A stretch of DNA of 64,000 nucleotides, taken from contig NC_089432.1 in NCBI RefSeq assembly GCF_026210795.1, forward strand, positions 186,001 through 250,000, given 5' to 3'. A program made the position numbers and the translations under genes. Below the pieces are notes generated by a model. It searched no databases, was not told the origin of the DNA, and was given only the letters and a program-made list of their open reading frames with translations. This document shows, in pieces, positions 32,292 through 42,890 of the stretch. Origin of the DNA: Rhizophagus irregularis (Eukaryota; Glomeromycota; Glomeromycetes; Glomerales; Glomeraceae). Positions within the stretch are counted from its first letter, which is position 1; each line of letters starts with the position of its first letter.

Positions 32292-33176
32292 ATGGATAAT
32301 ATTAATACACCGAATATTAATAATAATTCATCACATACAGAATTATCTCAAATTAATCAAAAATTTTTTAAAGCAAATGTATTAGAAATCGAACCTTCAA
32401 CTCGTAGTATTGAAGAAAATATTTTTGAAGAAGATTTAATTATTATAATTGATAAATTTGTTGATCTACATTTTCAGGAAACAAATAAAGGCATGGAAGA
32501 AAAAGTAAGAAAGAAATTTGTTCTTGATTATTTTAGTAATTATAGTATTAATTTACAAGAAATCTATTATTGGCTTATAAATAACCAAACTGGTTCAAAT
32601 TCTATTTATTTACTTGGATATTTTAATTATTATGGGATTGGAATGGACATTAATGAACAAAATGCATTTAAATTATATCAAAAAGCAGCAGAGTTGGAAA
32701 ACATATTAGCTCAATTTGAACTTGCTGGTATGTATTTATTGGGGAAAGGTGTTGGTAAAAATTATAGTAAAGCTTTTGAATTATCTGAAAATTTATCAGA
32801 AAGAAAATATCCATATGGAATAAATAGGTTAGGATATTGTTATGAATTTGGATTTGGAACGTATATTGATGAAAATAAAGCATTCGAATTATATCAAAAG
32901 GCAGCAGATTTAGGAAATATATTTGGAATGTATAATCTAGGACGTTGTTATAAGAATGGATTTGGAACCAGTATTAATAATAAAAAGGCATTTGAATTAT
33001 TTCAAAGAGCGGCAAATTTTGAATGCAGTAAAGCTCAACAAAGTCTTGCCTGGATGTATGAAAAAGGATATGGTACTGAAAAAAGTGCGGATCTAGCAAT
33101 TTATTGGTATAAAAAATCTGCTGAACAAGGAAGCATATATTCTAAAAGTAAATTAAAGCAACTTTTTAAAGAATGA
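32292..33176 (+). CDS. Sel1-like-repeat protein (member F, 5 SLRs)
   Basis: An intronless protein of 294 residues. The N-domain (IEPSTRSI, FEEDLIIII, TNKGME, FVLDYFSNYSINLQEIYYW) is followed by five SLRs: YLLGYFNYYGIG, AGMYLLGKG, GYCYEFGFG, GRCYKNGFG and AWMYEKGYG, ending YWYKKSAEQG. The ancestral start is degraded: where relatives have ATGTCAGATAATAC the sequence is ATATCAGATAATAC followed by TAA, so the first 35 or so codons are now leader and the Met at 32292 is used. This is a different lesion from those in E and J. Repeats 4 and 5 are almost identical to those of E. Confidence 0.85.
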   Translation: MDNINTPNINNNSSHTELSQINQKFFKANVLEIEPSTRSIEENIFEEDLIIIIDKFVDLHFQETNKGMEEKVRKKFVLDYFSNYSINLQEIYYWLINNQTGSNSIYLLGYFNYYGIGMDINEQNAFKLYQKAAELENILAQFELAGMYLLGKGVGKNYSKAFELSENLSERKYPYGINRLGYCYEFGFGTYIDENKAFELYQKAADLGNIFGMYNLGRCYKNGFGTSINNKKAFELFQRAANFECSKAQQSLAWMYEKGYGTEKSADLAIYWYKKSAEQGSIYSKSKLKQLFKE

Positions 33177-34041
33177 GCTATGTAATGATTTTTAAAGATA
33201 TTAGGCAAAATATAGTATACCGTATATGTATGTATTTTTTCAGGTGACTCATTATCATGCTGTTTTTGATTAATTATTCTTATGTATAATTGTTATTGCA
33301 ATTAATAATTTCAAAGACTGGTATATACAACTCTCCCTTCTAATTAGCCTTTTTCGTCTCACGACTGTTTAGCTTCAACTTCAACAACTTATTAATATAT
33401 ATAAGAATTTTTTTTATATAATTTCCGTGAAAAATTCGAGGATTTCGATTTATAATTTAATCGAAAGGAAAATCGTAGATTTATTGCATACTTATTTTAT
33501 TTATCTGTGAATTTTGGTATTAGAAATTTATATTTAACTATATTATAAAGTGCTTTCATTAGATCTCTATTCCGTCATCTATTTTACCATTATATGAGAT
33601 TACGCAATCTACTTTAAATAAAATTTATTTTTATTATATTGAAATATGATGTATTTCTTTAACGTTAATAATACAATTGTAAAAATATATATATATAATT
33701 TTTACGCATTGGAATGATAACAATAATTAGCGTTACAAGCATTTTTTGTATATATTCAGGAAATGAAATTCATATTTTCATCAAAAAATTTGATAATAGC
33801 ACATTATCAGTAATGTTTAAATGTACATTGGAGGATCACTTTAGCGCGGTTGACAAAGAGTTGGTAAGGACGGGAAGAATCTTTAGATTTTCGTGACATG
33901 ATATCTTAAAGTGATTTATTTATTTTTGTTTTTTAACCGAAAAATTTTATTGAACCTTTTGGCAGTCTCCTGGAAAACCAGTAGAGCTTCCGATATATTA
34001 AAAGTAATGCAACGGAATTTAATTTATTTATAGGATCTTAA
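33177..34041. other. 3' flank of SLR gene F
   Basis: The sequence is homologous to the 3' flank of E in its first 450 bp. The 60-codon frame at 33714-33896 has no recognisable feature. No gene is supported. Confidence 0.45.
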
Positions 34042-35399
34042 CCCTATGAAAAAAGTCTGTGTGATTTTTGTTGAAAAATCATTCAATTAAATTCACTATG
34101 ATTTCTGTATATTTGACCATACAATAATTGTGCTAAAAATTGCAATAAATCACACAATTATTGCATGGTAATTCATTCAATAATTATCCTATTTTTGACC
34201 TGAATTTATACAATTATTGTGTGATTTTTGAGCCAAATTTAGGCCATATTTTAGGAATTATAGGTTAAATTTTACAGTAATAACAGGCAATTTATAAAGT
34301 GAAATTATGAATTTTTATTGACTTAAAATATAAAAAATATACACAATATTTCATAAATAAAATACTAAATTTGATATAATCATAAATATAAAAATTTGTA
34401 AGAAAATAAAATAAAATAAAGTATGTTAGTCACATGAAAGTAAATTAGTAGTATCAAAGAAGAAAGTAAATTATTAGTATAAGTAAATTATTAGTATTAA
34501 ATAAAAAAGTATGAAGTTAGTGAAGAAAGCAAATTAGTAGTGTTAAAAAGTAGATTAATATTGTTAGTAATATAAAGTTTGAAGTTAGTGAAGAAAGAAA
34601 ATTAGTAGTGTTAAAAAGTAAATTATTGTAATAAAAAAAAGTATGAAGTTAGTGAAGAAAGCAAGTTAGTAACATTAAAATGTAAAAAGTTAGGAAAATA
34701 AAAAGATAAAGAACACAAGTTTTTCTTACCTGATATTTTAAAAGAAAGTTGAAGAAAAGTTAAAAGGTTAAAAAAACATAAACAAAAACATTTCGTGTCG
34801 TCATATTTATTTTGACGATCAGATCACGTGATCAACATATATAATTTTAAGAGTTGATTTTTACCGCATAATTCTGGCCGAATTATAATTCCAGTCAGAA
34901 CTAATTGTATAACCTAATAAAAAGTTTTTGACTTTTTTTTAGTTACAAGATGATACAAAAATTTCACCAATAAGTTCGGAAGATGCCCATTTATAAGCAA
35001 ATATGCAGTTGAATTTTGTGTAACCTTACTGCATAAATCACTTTACTTAGGAAAATCTATTTGTAATGGTTAATAAAAGTGGTCCATTTGACCCTAAAAG
35101 TGGTTAAATGTAACCATACAGGTAAGATGGAAAGTAGTAATAGTAGGATTACCCAAAAATTGCTTTCCGTATCCTAAATTTAAGTCTATTATCAAGTTGT
35201 ACAATAATCACAATTTTTATTGTACAAAAATTGATTGTTTTCTGTATCCTAAATTTAAGTTGTACAAAAATTGCATACTTTTAATATGCTTTGAAAAACT
35301 TCATAGCTATTTTTATCCAAAAATCTGCAATAATTGTACAATTTCCACACGGACTTGAACAAATATTGTACAAAAATTGGATGATTTTTTTTCATAGGG
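34042..35399. mobile_element. 1.36-kb non-autonomous element, TAA target duplication
   Basis: The ends are exact inverted copies over 13 bp, CCCTATGAAAAAA, continuing with AGTCTGTGTG on the left and a displaced AAGTCCGTGTGG on the right. The flanks are TAA on both sides (34039-34041 and 35400-35402). A TAA target duplication fits the PIF/Harbinger group (TWA), although the CCCTAT end is not typical. The interior has no coding frame, many ACAATAATTGT-like words, and a three-unit minisatellite at 34500-34690. It sits between SLR genes F and G. Confidence 0.7.
34500..34690. repeat. Minisatellite, three ~66-bp units
   Basis: The unit AAGTATGAAGTTAGTGAAGA, AAGCAAATTAGTAGTGTTAA, AAAGTA recurs near 34507, 34575 and 34640 with few changes, inside the 1.36-kb element. 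Shorter AAGTAAATTATTAGTA copies precede it. Confidence 0.7.
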
Positions 35400-35689
35400 T
35401 AATAATATTTACCTAGTAATATCAATTGTTTAATATAATAATAAATAATTTCTCTTCTACTTCCATGTTCAAATATACAATATATACATGTTTTTTAATT
35501 AATAAATAAATAATTAGGTATAATTTTCGGACATCCAATATACTGTAAAGTAATTTTCATAAATAATAAACACATTTTTCGTATTGCATAAAGAATTCAT
35601 AACGTAATTTTAGTACTTTGGTCATATTAAACAAGTAAAAATTGCTTATGTAAGTTATTTGTAAGGTGTGAGAATATTTGTATATAATC

Positions 35690-35836
35690 CCATCGGTATT
35701 GTGTATACACCGATGGATTTTTTTGTAAATTACTCCACCAGTATAAAAAAAGTATAAAAAAGTATGATAAGCTTCAGTTGTTATTCCATGGATATCTAAT
35801 AAATACTCATGTCCGATGCTCCCTTCCTTCGGGGGC
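35690..35836 (+). repeat. Dispersed TGTTATTCCATGG repeat, partial copy
   Basis: CCATCGGTATTGTGTATACA, CCGATGGATT and GTAAATTACTCC are followed by TGTTATTCCATGGATATC (35779) and GATGCTCCCTTCC, TTCGGGGGCC. This matches the reverse complement of 44643-44766 segment by segment. The right-hand TGTTATTCC arm present in the other copy is not seen, so this copy looks truncated or more decayed. Confidence 0.65.
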
Positions 35837-36330
35837 CATGATGAAATAATTAATTATCGTGGGTCTACCTTGAATTGAAATAAAGTCATTTTAGTTTTGT
35901 AATTTGAACAATTTGGCCATAGGAAGTAAACAAAAAGTAAGTTGTTCAGCAGATATGAAAATGATTGTACATTAGTCTTTGTGGTTTAGCTTGAATGATT
36001 ATAGATATTGAGAGGTTGAGTCACAATTTTTTTAGTGTAAAAATTGTAAAAATTTCAGTGCTAACATAATAACATTTAGCATATAATAATCATTAGTAAT
36101 TATGGCATGGATTTTAAATAAACTTAAATAATTAAAATATAATAACTTATATTTAATAAAATTACTTATTCAAAATACTTTAATAAAATATTATTATTTA
36201 TTAATAATCTAAAAAACACAGAGATGTAGAATATCTTCAAATATGAAAATTTTTTCATATGTTACACAAAAATGGTGTGGCTGATGAAGGCGCTATATTA
36301 TTATCGCAATCACGTGAAAATAGATTAGTA
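35837..36330. other. Intergenic before SLR gene G
   Basis: No gene or further repeat is recognised; AT-rich sequence. Confidence 0.4.
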
Positions 36331-36362
36331 ATCACTGCATGCAGTACTACAATGTAGTACAT
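36331..36362 (+). promoter_or_regulatory. Degenerate promoter module of SLR gene G
   Basis: ATCACTGCATGCAGTACTAC keeps the CACTGCA and TGCAGT words, now brought next to each other with the AAATAAATAT spacer lost, about 60 bp before the start codon. The upstream ACTGCGG block is not found. Confidence 0.4.
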
Positions 36363-36415
36363 TAAAATGAAAAAAAAATAGTCTAATTAAATTTTTCTTT
36401 TTTTTTGTATTCACG

Positions 36416-37438
36416 ATGTCCGATACTACTGAAATACAAGCTGCTTATAAACGTTGTCAGGAAGATAATCATCATCCTGAGTTATCAGATAAACGGAAAT
36501 TGACTCTAAATTTAGATAATGCAGAAACTCAAAATTTTTTTTGGGTAGATATAAATGAAATGAAGCCTACAACTCAAGACATTAAAGAAAATATTTTTGA
36601 AGAAGATTTATGTATTGTAGTTGATGAATTGGTTAATCTTTATTTTGAAGAAACGAATAAAGGAAAAGAAGCAAGAGTAAGAAAACAATTTGTTCTTGAT
36701 TATTTTAATGATTGCAAAATTAACTTACAAGAAATCTATCATTGGCTTCTGAATAATCAAACTTGTTCAAATTCTATTTATTTACTTGGATATTTTAATT
36801 ATCATGGAATTAATGTTGAAGTTAACCAGAAAAATGCACTTATATTATATCAAAAAGCAGCAGAATTGGAAAATATTGTAGCACAATTTGATCTTTCTTA
36901 TATGTATATTTGTATCGAAAAAGATTATAATAAAGCTTTTAATTTATCTAAAAAATTATCTGAAAAAAAATATCCATGTGGAATAAATAGATTGGGTTAT
37001 TGTTATGAAAAAGGAATTGGAACCGAAATCAATAACCAAAAGACGTTTGAATTATATAAAATGGCAGCCGACTTAGGAAATGCAAATGGAATAAATAACT
37101 TAGGATATTGCTATGAAAAAGGAATTGGGACTGAAATTAATGAACAAAAGGCGTTTGAATTATATTACAAAGTAGCAGATTTAGGGGAATCGTTTGGAAT
37201 AAATCACTTGGGTAATTGTTATTTTAGTGGGATTGGAACGTTAGTTAATTTTCAAAAAGCATTCGAATCATACCAAAAAGCAGCAAATTTGAATTATGAT
37301 GTAGCACAATATAATCTTGCTTTGATGTATGAAAATGGGTATGGAACTAAGAAAAGTATAGATTATGCAATTTATTGGTACAAAAAATCTGCCAAACAAG
37401 GATATGAAAATGCACAGAATAGATTAAATAATCTTTAA
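36416..37438 (+). CDS. Sel1-like-repeat protein (member G, 6 SLRs)
   Basis: An intronless protein of 340 residues with the full family leader (MSDTTEIQAAYKRCQ, then LSDKRKL). The N-domain has MKPTTQDI, FEEDLCIVV, TNKGKE and FVLDYFNDCKINLQEIYHW. Six SLRs follow: YLLGYFNYHGIN, SYMYICIEK (shortened), GYCYEKGIG twice, GNCYFSGIG and ALMYENGYG, ending YWYKKSAKQG. It is closest to member K: both have the GINHLGNCYF unit and the ALMYENGYGTKK end. Predicted scaffold protein; no enzymatic motif. Confidence 0.88.
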   Translation: MSDTTEIQAAYKRCQEDNHHPELSDKRKLTLNLDNAETQNFFWVDINEMKPTTQDIKENIFEEDLCIVVDELVNLYFEETNKGKEARVRKQFVLDYFNDCKINLQEIYHWLLNNQTCSNSIYLLGYFNYHGINVEVNQKNALILYQKAAELENIVAQFDLSYMYICIEKDYNKAFNLSKKLSEKKYPCGINRLGYCYEKGIGTEINNQKTFELYKMAADLGNANGINNLGYCYEKGIGTEINEQKAFELYYKVADLGESFGINHLGNCYFSGIGTLVNFQKAFESYQKAANLNYDVAQYNLALMYENGYGTKKSIDYAIYWYKKSAKQGYENAQNRLNNL

Positions 37439-37839
37439 AAATTAATTAGAATTTTATGTTATATTATATATTTATTGTATAAATCTGTATTTTTATTATA
37501 AAAAAGCTATCATGGAAAAAATCCTGGGCGGCTGATTAAGTGGTGTATTATTTTGAGATGCATGTGACAATTTGAATTTATATAATTATTACTTTTATTA
37601 ATAAATCATGACAGAATTTATAAAAATAATTTGATGTATCTACTGTATATTCCATGTTCTTCTCATATCCGTGAAATAAATAATCTATTAGTAATGATAT
37701 TTTATATATTGCAAGTTTAGATCCTGTAAAAATGGGGAAGGCAGTTTTTTGGGAGTATTTTTGGACTTATATTATTTACATTTTCTCATAAACAATGAAT
37801 GATTCACTTTATTTTTTGGGGATATGATCACGCTCTTTG
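37439..37839. other. 3' flank of SLR gene G
   Basis: No gene. AT-rich, with nothing recognised. Confidence 0.4.
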
Positions 37840-38700
37840 TCGGATCATTTTCTGAATGACCATTTTCTGAATATACATTTTCCCGAAGTATGCCAACTAC
37901 CGAATAGGATCTTTTCCTGAAATATACAATTTCTCCAATCCGTATTTCCTAAATCCTAATTTCCTGAGATATAATAATATACTACAATCTCTTTCATAAT
38001 TCATAACTTCAAAGTTTTGTCATTAAAATATATTTATTCAAGCAGGTTAGATGACAATAATTATTAAAAACTTTATAAAGCAAGTACTAACCATGAAATC
38101 AAATTTACTGGGAATAGAAAAAAACTAAGTTTATATTTATTAATATAATGCTTCATTCAGGCCAGAAAATAGTAACTATTACTAATTTCACGTTATACGT
38201 ATAAAAAAAAATATTTTCATAATTAATTTATACTTTAGAGAAAAAGTTTCGTTACAGATACAACTTTCATGATGATCACGAGAATTTTAATCGAATAATA
38301 AAATCAGTTCATTTTTGTATTTATATTGAGCATGTATTTTAATATAGGTCTATTATTGCATATTACGTTATATACACGTATAAAAAAAAGTAATAGTATA
38401 TTAAAGAAAATGCATGCAAATATTGTTATTTAGCACGAAAGTGATTATTTAGAAAAAGTTGTTACATTATTAAATTGCCCATTTGGGATAACAGGATTCA
38501 TGATCGGGATATTGGAATTCATGATAAAATAATTCGGGATAAAAGAACTTAGGATTTGGGATTTTCATGTGATTCCCATAAATTAGGAATCGAAAATTGA
38601 ATTTCGAGTTCCAGCAAATGATACAGTTCGAGAAGTGGACATTCGGAAAATTAACTTTAGGAAAAGGTATATTCAAGAAAAAAGCATTCGGGAGATAGTT
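37840..38700. mobile_element. Foldback-like element with short-word arms
   Basis: The left arm (37840-37975) has repeated CATTTTCTGAATATACATTT, TTTTCCTGAAATATAC and CCTAAATCCTAATTTCC words. The right arm (38470-38695) carries the reverse complements: CTTGAATATACCTTTTCCTA, TTCTCGAACTG, AAATCCTAAGTTC. The 490 bp between is plain AT-rich sequence. Arms made of degenerate subrepeats in opposite orientation are the hallmark of foldback elements. The ends are not exact and no target duplication was found. Confidence 0.45.
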
Positions 38701-39318
38701 AATTATTTATGGGAATTGTCTAGTAATTAGAACATATGCGTCATTTCTTTAATAAATATATGATTTTTAAAAGTTTGTCATCTTTGCTGCAATCATAATC
38801 TAAACAATATTCTATTTAAAATAAAATTAATACGTTATACAAATCAATTTTTACCCTTTTTTAATCACTGATTCTTCACATTACATATTAAAACTATTTG
38901 TCATATATCGTTTGATATTTCAACAATTCAATTCAGCAACTAAATATACTTGTGAAACGTCAAATTTTTTAATTTTTTTTTCGAAAATTTACGTAATGTT
39001 GTGATATCCATCAATATGTGCAGTAGATATTATACATTTGAGTGAAAAATTTCGTCCTCATGATAAACGCTCCAAGGGAAAGTCATTAGGTCTGAAGAAA
39101 CTTACGCAAAACATTAGACTTGTAGAAGTTTTGATCGACCTGGAATTTTTGTCAACCTAAATTTAATATATGGTCGAATGTCAAAGATTTAGCGGAAATT
39201 ATTGCAGTTTTGACCGAATTTCCGAAGTCTCCTAGAAGTTGCTGCAGATCTGGCGCAATTTATCTGATATGATTTTTTTGTTAATATTAAAAATAATGTT
39301 TACTAATAAATAATGAGT
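38701..39318. other. 5' flank of SLR gene H
   Basis: No gene; AT-rich, with a CTAGAAGTTGCTGCAGATCTGG patch near 39231. Nothing else recognised. Confidence 0.4.
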
Positions 39319-39440
39319 CGTCAAACTGCGGTGACACAAGCAGATTAATCTACTTGGCTAAATTAATTGCCACTCTCAGAACGCCAATACTGCAGTACTG
39401 CTGTACATCCAAATAAATAAATATGTTGTGTAAAAATTTA
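39319..39440 (+). promoter_or_regulatory. Bipartite promoter module of SLR gene H
   Basis: Block 1 is CGTCAAACTGCGGTGACACA, AGCAGATTAATCTACTTGGC. The core is ACTGCAGTACTGCTGTACAT, CCAAATAAATAAATATGTTG, TGTAAAAATT. Spacing between blocks is enlarged relative to E and F, and the right arm reads TTGTGTAA rather than GCAGTGTAA. An ATG inside AAATATG (39423) belongs to this core, not to the gene. Confidence 0.7.
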
Positions 39441-39482
39441 GCCATAGTATTTCACTTTCAACCCGCAGAATCATTATTCATA

Positions 39483-40388
39483 ATGACTGATAACACCGCT
39501 TACGAATGTTATCATCAATTATCAAATAAACGACAATTAATTCAAAATTTGGATATGCTATCTCATATTACTCGAAATTTTTTTAGAATAAATATATCGG
39601 AAATAGAACCTACAACTCAAGATATTGAGTATATTTTTGATGATGATTTAAATATTGTGATTGATAATTTGATTAATCTTTATTTTCAGGAAACAAATAA
39701 AGGAAAAGAAGAAAAAGTAAGAAAGAAATTTGTTCTTGATTATTTTAATTATTATAAGATTAATTTGCAAAAAATGTATTATTGGCTTCTAAATAATCAA
39801 ACTTGTTCAAATACTGTCTATTTACTTGGATATTTTAATTATCACGGAATTGAAATTGATATTGATGAACAAAATGCATTTGAATTATATCAAAAAGCAG
39901 CTGAGTTAGGAAATATTGTAGTTCAATACGATCTTGCTAATATGTATTTTTATGGGAAAGGTGTTGATAAGGATTATGATAAAGCTTTTGAATTATCTAA
40001 AAAGTTATCAGAGAAAAAATATTCATGTGGATTAAATAGGTTAGGATATTGTTACGAATATGGTATTGGAACTAATGTTAATGGACAAAAAGCATTTGAA
40101 TTATATCAAAAAGCGGCAGAATTAGGAAATGTAATTGGAATATATAACTTGGGACGTTGTTATAAGAATGGATTTGGAACCACTATTAATAAAAATAAGG
40201 CTTTTGAATCACTTCTAAAAGCAGTAAATTTAGGATATAATGTAGCTCAACAAAATATTGCCTGGATGTATGAAAAAGGATATGGAACTGAAAAAAATAT
40301 GGATTTAGCAATTTATTGGTATAAAAAATCTGCTGAACAGGGGAATAAATATTCTCAAAATAAATTGAACAAACTTTTAAATGAATGA
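39483..40388 (+). CDS. Sel1-like-repeat protein (member H, 5 SLRs)
   Basis: An intronless protein of 301 residues from the Met at 39483 (MTDNTAYECYH), which aligns with the family MSDN start. The frame stays open 20 codons further up to an ATG in the promoter core, and that upstream piece is rejected as coding. The N-domain has IEPTTQDI, FDDDLNIVI, TNKGKE and FVLDYFNYYKINLQKMYYW. Five SLRs follow: YLLGYFNYHGIE, ANMYFYGKG, GYCYEYGIG, GRCYKNGFG and AWMYEKGYG, ending YWYKKSAEQG. The leader is shorter than in G, I and K. Same predicted scaffold role. Confidence 0.87.
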   Translation: MTDNTAYECYHQLSNKRQLIQNLDMLSHITRNFFRINISEIEPTTQDIEYIFDDDLNIVIDNLINLYFQETNKGKEEKVRKKFVLDYFNYYKINLQKMYYWLLNNQTCSNTVYLLGYFNYHGIEIDIDEQNAFELYQKAAELGNIVVQYDLANMYFYGKGVDKDYDKAFELSKKLSEKKYSCGLNRLGYCYEYGIGTNVNGQKAFELYQKAAELGNVIGIYNLGRCYKNGFGTTINKNKAFESLLKAVNLGYNVAQQNIAWMYEKGYGTEKNMDLAIYWYKKSAEQGNKYSQNKLNKLLNE

Positions 40389-40861
40389 ATTATATAGATT
40401 TTATTGAAAAAGAAATTACTAGTTATTAAACCAAAAAAAAAAAAATGTAAGTATCTCGTTAACCTGTTTATTATGCCCAACTTCATGCGCTAGTAATTTC
40501 GAATTTAATTTAATTTCACGTGATTTGCGTAAATAATTCATGGGAAGTTTATTTTGTAAGTTCAATCTACACTTTTATCAAATCGCTTTATCATATAATA
40601 TTTAAATAACCTACTAGTAGTTAGAAATTAGCAATTTGTATTTAATTTTGTTATAAACTGCTTTAATTAGATTTTTAAATTGTGAATTATAACAAAATTT
40701 AAGATTTTCAATAAATTGGTTCACTATTTATGTGATTAAATAATGCTTATATTAAATAAAAGTTATTTTTGTTATATTAAATATAATCCCTTTATAAATA
40801 ATGCATATGTTGTATTTATATAATGTTCTTATATAACAATAATACTTTATACTTTATGTAA
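40389..40861. other. 3' flank of SLR gene H
   Basis: No gene. The segment TAGTTAGAAATTAGCAATTT and the later ATTAAATAAAAGTTATTTTTGTTATATT are shared in modified form with the flanks of I and J, so this is part of the duplicated unit. Confidence 0.5.
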
Positions 40862-40946
40862 TCAAAACTGCGGTGACACAAAGTTAATATGCGACAATGG
40901 TTTCACCGCAGTGTTACATTCAAATAAATATGCAGTACAAAATTAG
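40862..40946 (+). promoter_or_regulatory. Bipartite promoter module of SLR gene I
   Basis: AAACTGCGGTGACACAAAGT, then TTCACCGCAGTGTTACATTC, AAATAAATATGCAGTAC. Here ACTGCGGTGA and TCACCGCAGT are perfect 10-bp inverted arms, which shows that the two blocks of the module are themselves mirror copies; the other members have CACTGCAGT at the second place. It ends 54 bp before the start codon. Confidence 0.75.
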
Positions 40947-41000
40947 TTTCTTTCATGATAACTTAAATTTTCGTTCACTTGTAAAAAATTACTATTTACA

Positions 41001-42083
41001 ATGTCAGATAATATTGAAATGCAAGCTAAATATGAAAATTATCAAAATATTTATCCTAAATCATCAAATGAACAGCAACTGACTCTAAATATGAATAATA
41101 TTAATATACCGAATATTAATAATAATTCATTACATATAGAATTATCTCAAATTAGTCAAAATTTTTTTAAAGTAACTATATCAGAAAAAGAACCTTCAAC
41201 TCAAGATATTGAAAAAAATATTTTTGAAGAAGATTTAAAAACTATAGTTGATAATTTGGTTGATCTTTATTTTCAGGAAACAAATAAAGGGAAAGAAGGA
41301 AGAGTAAGAAAGAAGTTCGTTCTTGATTATTTAAATAATTACAAAATTAACTTACAAGAAATCTATCATTGGCTTCTAAATAATCAAACTTTTTCAAATT
41401 CCATTTATTTACTCGGTTATTTTAATTATCAAGGAATTGGAGTTAACATTAACATGCAAAATGCATTTAAATTATATAAAAATGCAGCAGAGTTGAAAAA
41501 TATTGCGGTTCAATATGATCTTGCTAATATGTATATAGATGGGGAAGGTACTGATAAAGATTATGAAAAAGCTTTTGAATTATCCAAAAAATTAGCAGAA
41601 GGAAAATATACATGCGGAATAAATTTGTTAGGATATTGTTATGAATATAATATTGGAACTGCAATTAATGAACAAAAAGCATTCGAATTTTATCAAAATG
41701 CAGCAAATTTAGAAAATATGTTTGGAGTATATAATTTAGGACGTTGTTATAAGAATGGATTTGGAACCGATGTTAATAAAAAAAAGGCATTTGAGTCATT
41801 TCAAAAGGCAACAAATTTAGGAAATGTATATGCAAGTTATAGTTTAGGACGTTGTTATAAGAAGGGATTTGGAACTAATGTTAATAAAAAAAAAGCATTT
41901 GAATTATTTCAAGAGCCAGCAAATACTGGATATAATATGGCTCAACAAAATCTTGCCCGGATGTATGAAAAAGGATATGGAACTGAAAAAAATATAAATA
42001 TGGCAATTCATTGGTATAAAAAATCTGCTGAACAGGGGAATGAATATTCTCAAAACAAATTGAACCAACTTTTAAATGAATGA
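41001..42083 (+). CDS. Sel1-like-repeat protein (member I, 6 SLRs)
   Basis: An intronless protein of 360 residues with a full leader (MSDNIEMQAKYENYQ). The N-domain has KEPSTQDI, FEEDLKTIV, TNKGKE and FVLDYLNNYKINLQEIYHW. Six SLRs follow: YLLGYFNYQGIG, ANMYIDGEG, GYCYEYNIG, GRCYKNGFG, GRCYKKGFG and ARMYEKGYG, ending HWYKKSAEQG. Units 4 and 5 are near copies of each other (both GRCYK.GFGT then VNKKKAFE.FQ), so one unit was gained here by tandem duplication relative to E, F, H and J. Predicted scaffold. Confidence 0.88.
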   Translation: MSDNIEMQAKYENYQNIYPKSSNEQQLTLNMNNINIPNINNNSLHIELSQISQNFFKVTISEKEPSTQDIEKNIFEEDLKTIVDNLVDLYFQETNKGKEGRVRKKFVLDYLNNYKINLQEIYHWLLNNQTFSNSIYLLGYFNYQGIGVNINMQNAFKLYKNAAELKNIAVQYDLANMYIDGEGTDKDYEKAFELSKKLAEGKYTCGINLLGYCYEYNIGTAINEQKAFEFYQNAANLENMFGVYNLGRCYKNGFGTDVNKKKAFESFQKATNLGNVYASYSLGRCYKKGFGTNVNKKKAFELFQEPANTGYNMAQQNLARMYEKGYGTEKNINMAIHWYKKSAEQGNEYSQNKLNQLLNE

Positions 42084-42787
42084 ATTAAATAGTAATTTTT
42101 AAGTATTATTAGAAAAAAAAATTACTATTATTATAGATGTAGGTATATTTACATTCTGTACTTGCTAATTTTTATTTATTCAAATATTTAAGAAAAATTC
42201 ATGGTAGCCAAATTTATGTAAGTTCCAAAGGAAAAACATTCTTTATCGAATCGCTTTATTATGTATTATTCATTTTTGTTTCAAGTATCTGGGTAGTTAA
42301 GGACTACAGTTTTATATTTTTATATTTTAATTTTGTTATAAAAGTTCTCATTAGATTTTTGCAGCTTTCTCAACAAATTGGACCGATCATCACTGGTAAA
42401 GAGGTAATATGGAAACCTTGGTGTACGTGATTGAAACTTGTCCAATTTACATAAAATTTCCATAACATTTCCACAACTTCATTGAAATTTGGAGTACACC
42501 ATGGAAATTGGATAGGTTTCCACCAAATTTTAATAGCATAAACTTCACGTAAACCATATCTCTTCGACCTGTACATGTCACTAACGTCCAATAACAATCT
42601 TTTACCTATTTATTTTCATTATTTATTTATTTTGGCTAGTACATTATGCTGACATTAAATAAAGAACATTATTGTCGTTTTGGTATAATATATTTTATAT
42701 AATAATAATTGTTTAAAAATTTGATTTTGTGCGATTGGAATATAGTGAGAATTGAGAATTTCTTTTTTGTACTTTATGTAATGATGA
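42084..42787. other. 3' flank of SLR gene I with a foreign patch
   Basis: No gene. Compared with the flanks of H and J there is an extra, less AT-rich patch of about 230 bp at 42375-42600 with inverted words (GGAAACCTTGGTGTAC against GTACACCATGG and GGTTTCC). It may be an inserted fragment. The minus-strand open frame across it (75 codons) has no recognisable domain. Confidence 0.4.
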
Positions 42788-42890
42788 GCGTCAAACTGCG
42801 GTGACACAAAATCATTCTGCGGACAATTAAAACTAATTGGTTACACTGCAGAAGTACATCCAAATAAATATGCAGTGTAAAAATTAAATA
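42788..42890 (+). promoter_or_regulatory. Bipartite promoter module of SLR gene J
   Basis: Block 1 is CGTCAAACTGCGGTGACACA, AAATCATTCTGCGGACAATT. The core has perfect 10-bp arms TTACACTGCA (42841-42850) and TGCAGTGTAA (42871-42880) around GAAGTACATCCAAATAAATA. This is the cleanest copy of the arm-TATA-arm layout. Confidence 0.8.

Noticed and set aside
33714-33896. 60-codon plus-strand frame after SLR gene F
   Set aside because: No domain, not present in the homologous flank of E, and just before the border of a mobile element; taken as chance.
39423-39482. N-terminal signal-like extension of SLR gene H
   Set aside because: The upstream ATG lies inside the AAATAAATATG promoter core, and relatives start at the aligned Met 20 codons later; the extension is not conserved.
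42370-42597. 75-codon minus-strand frame downstream of SLR gene I
   Set aside because: It overlaps a foreign-looking patch with inverted words and has no domain; most likely part of an inserted repeat.
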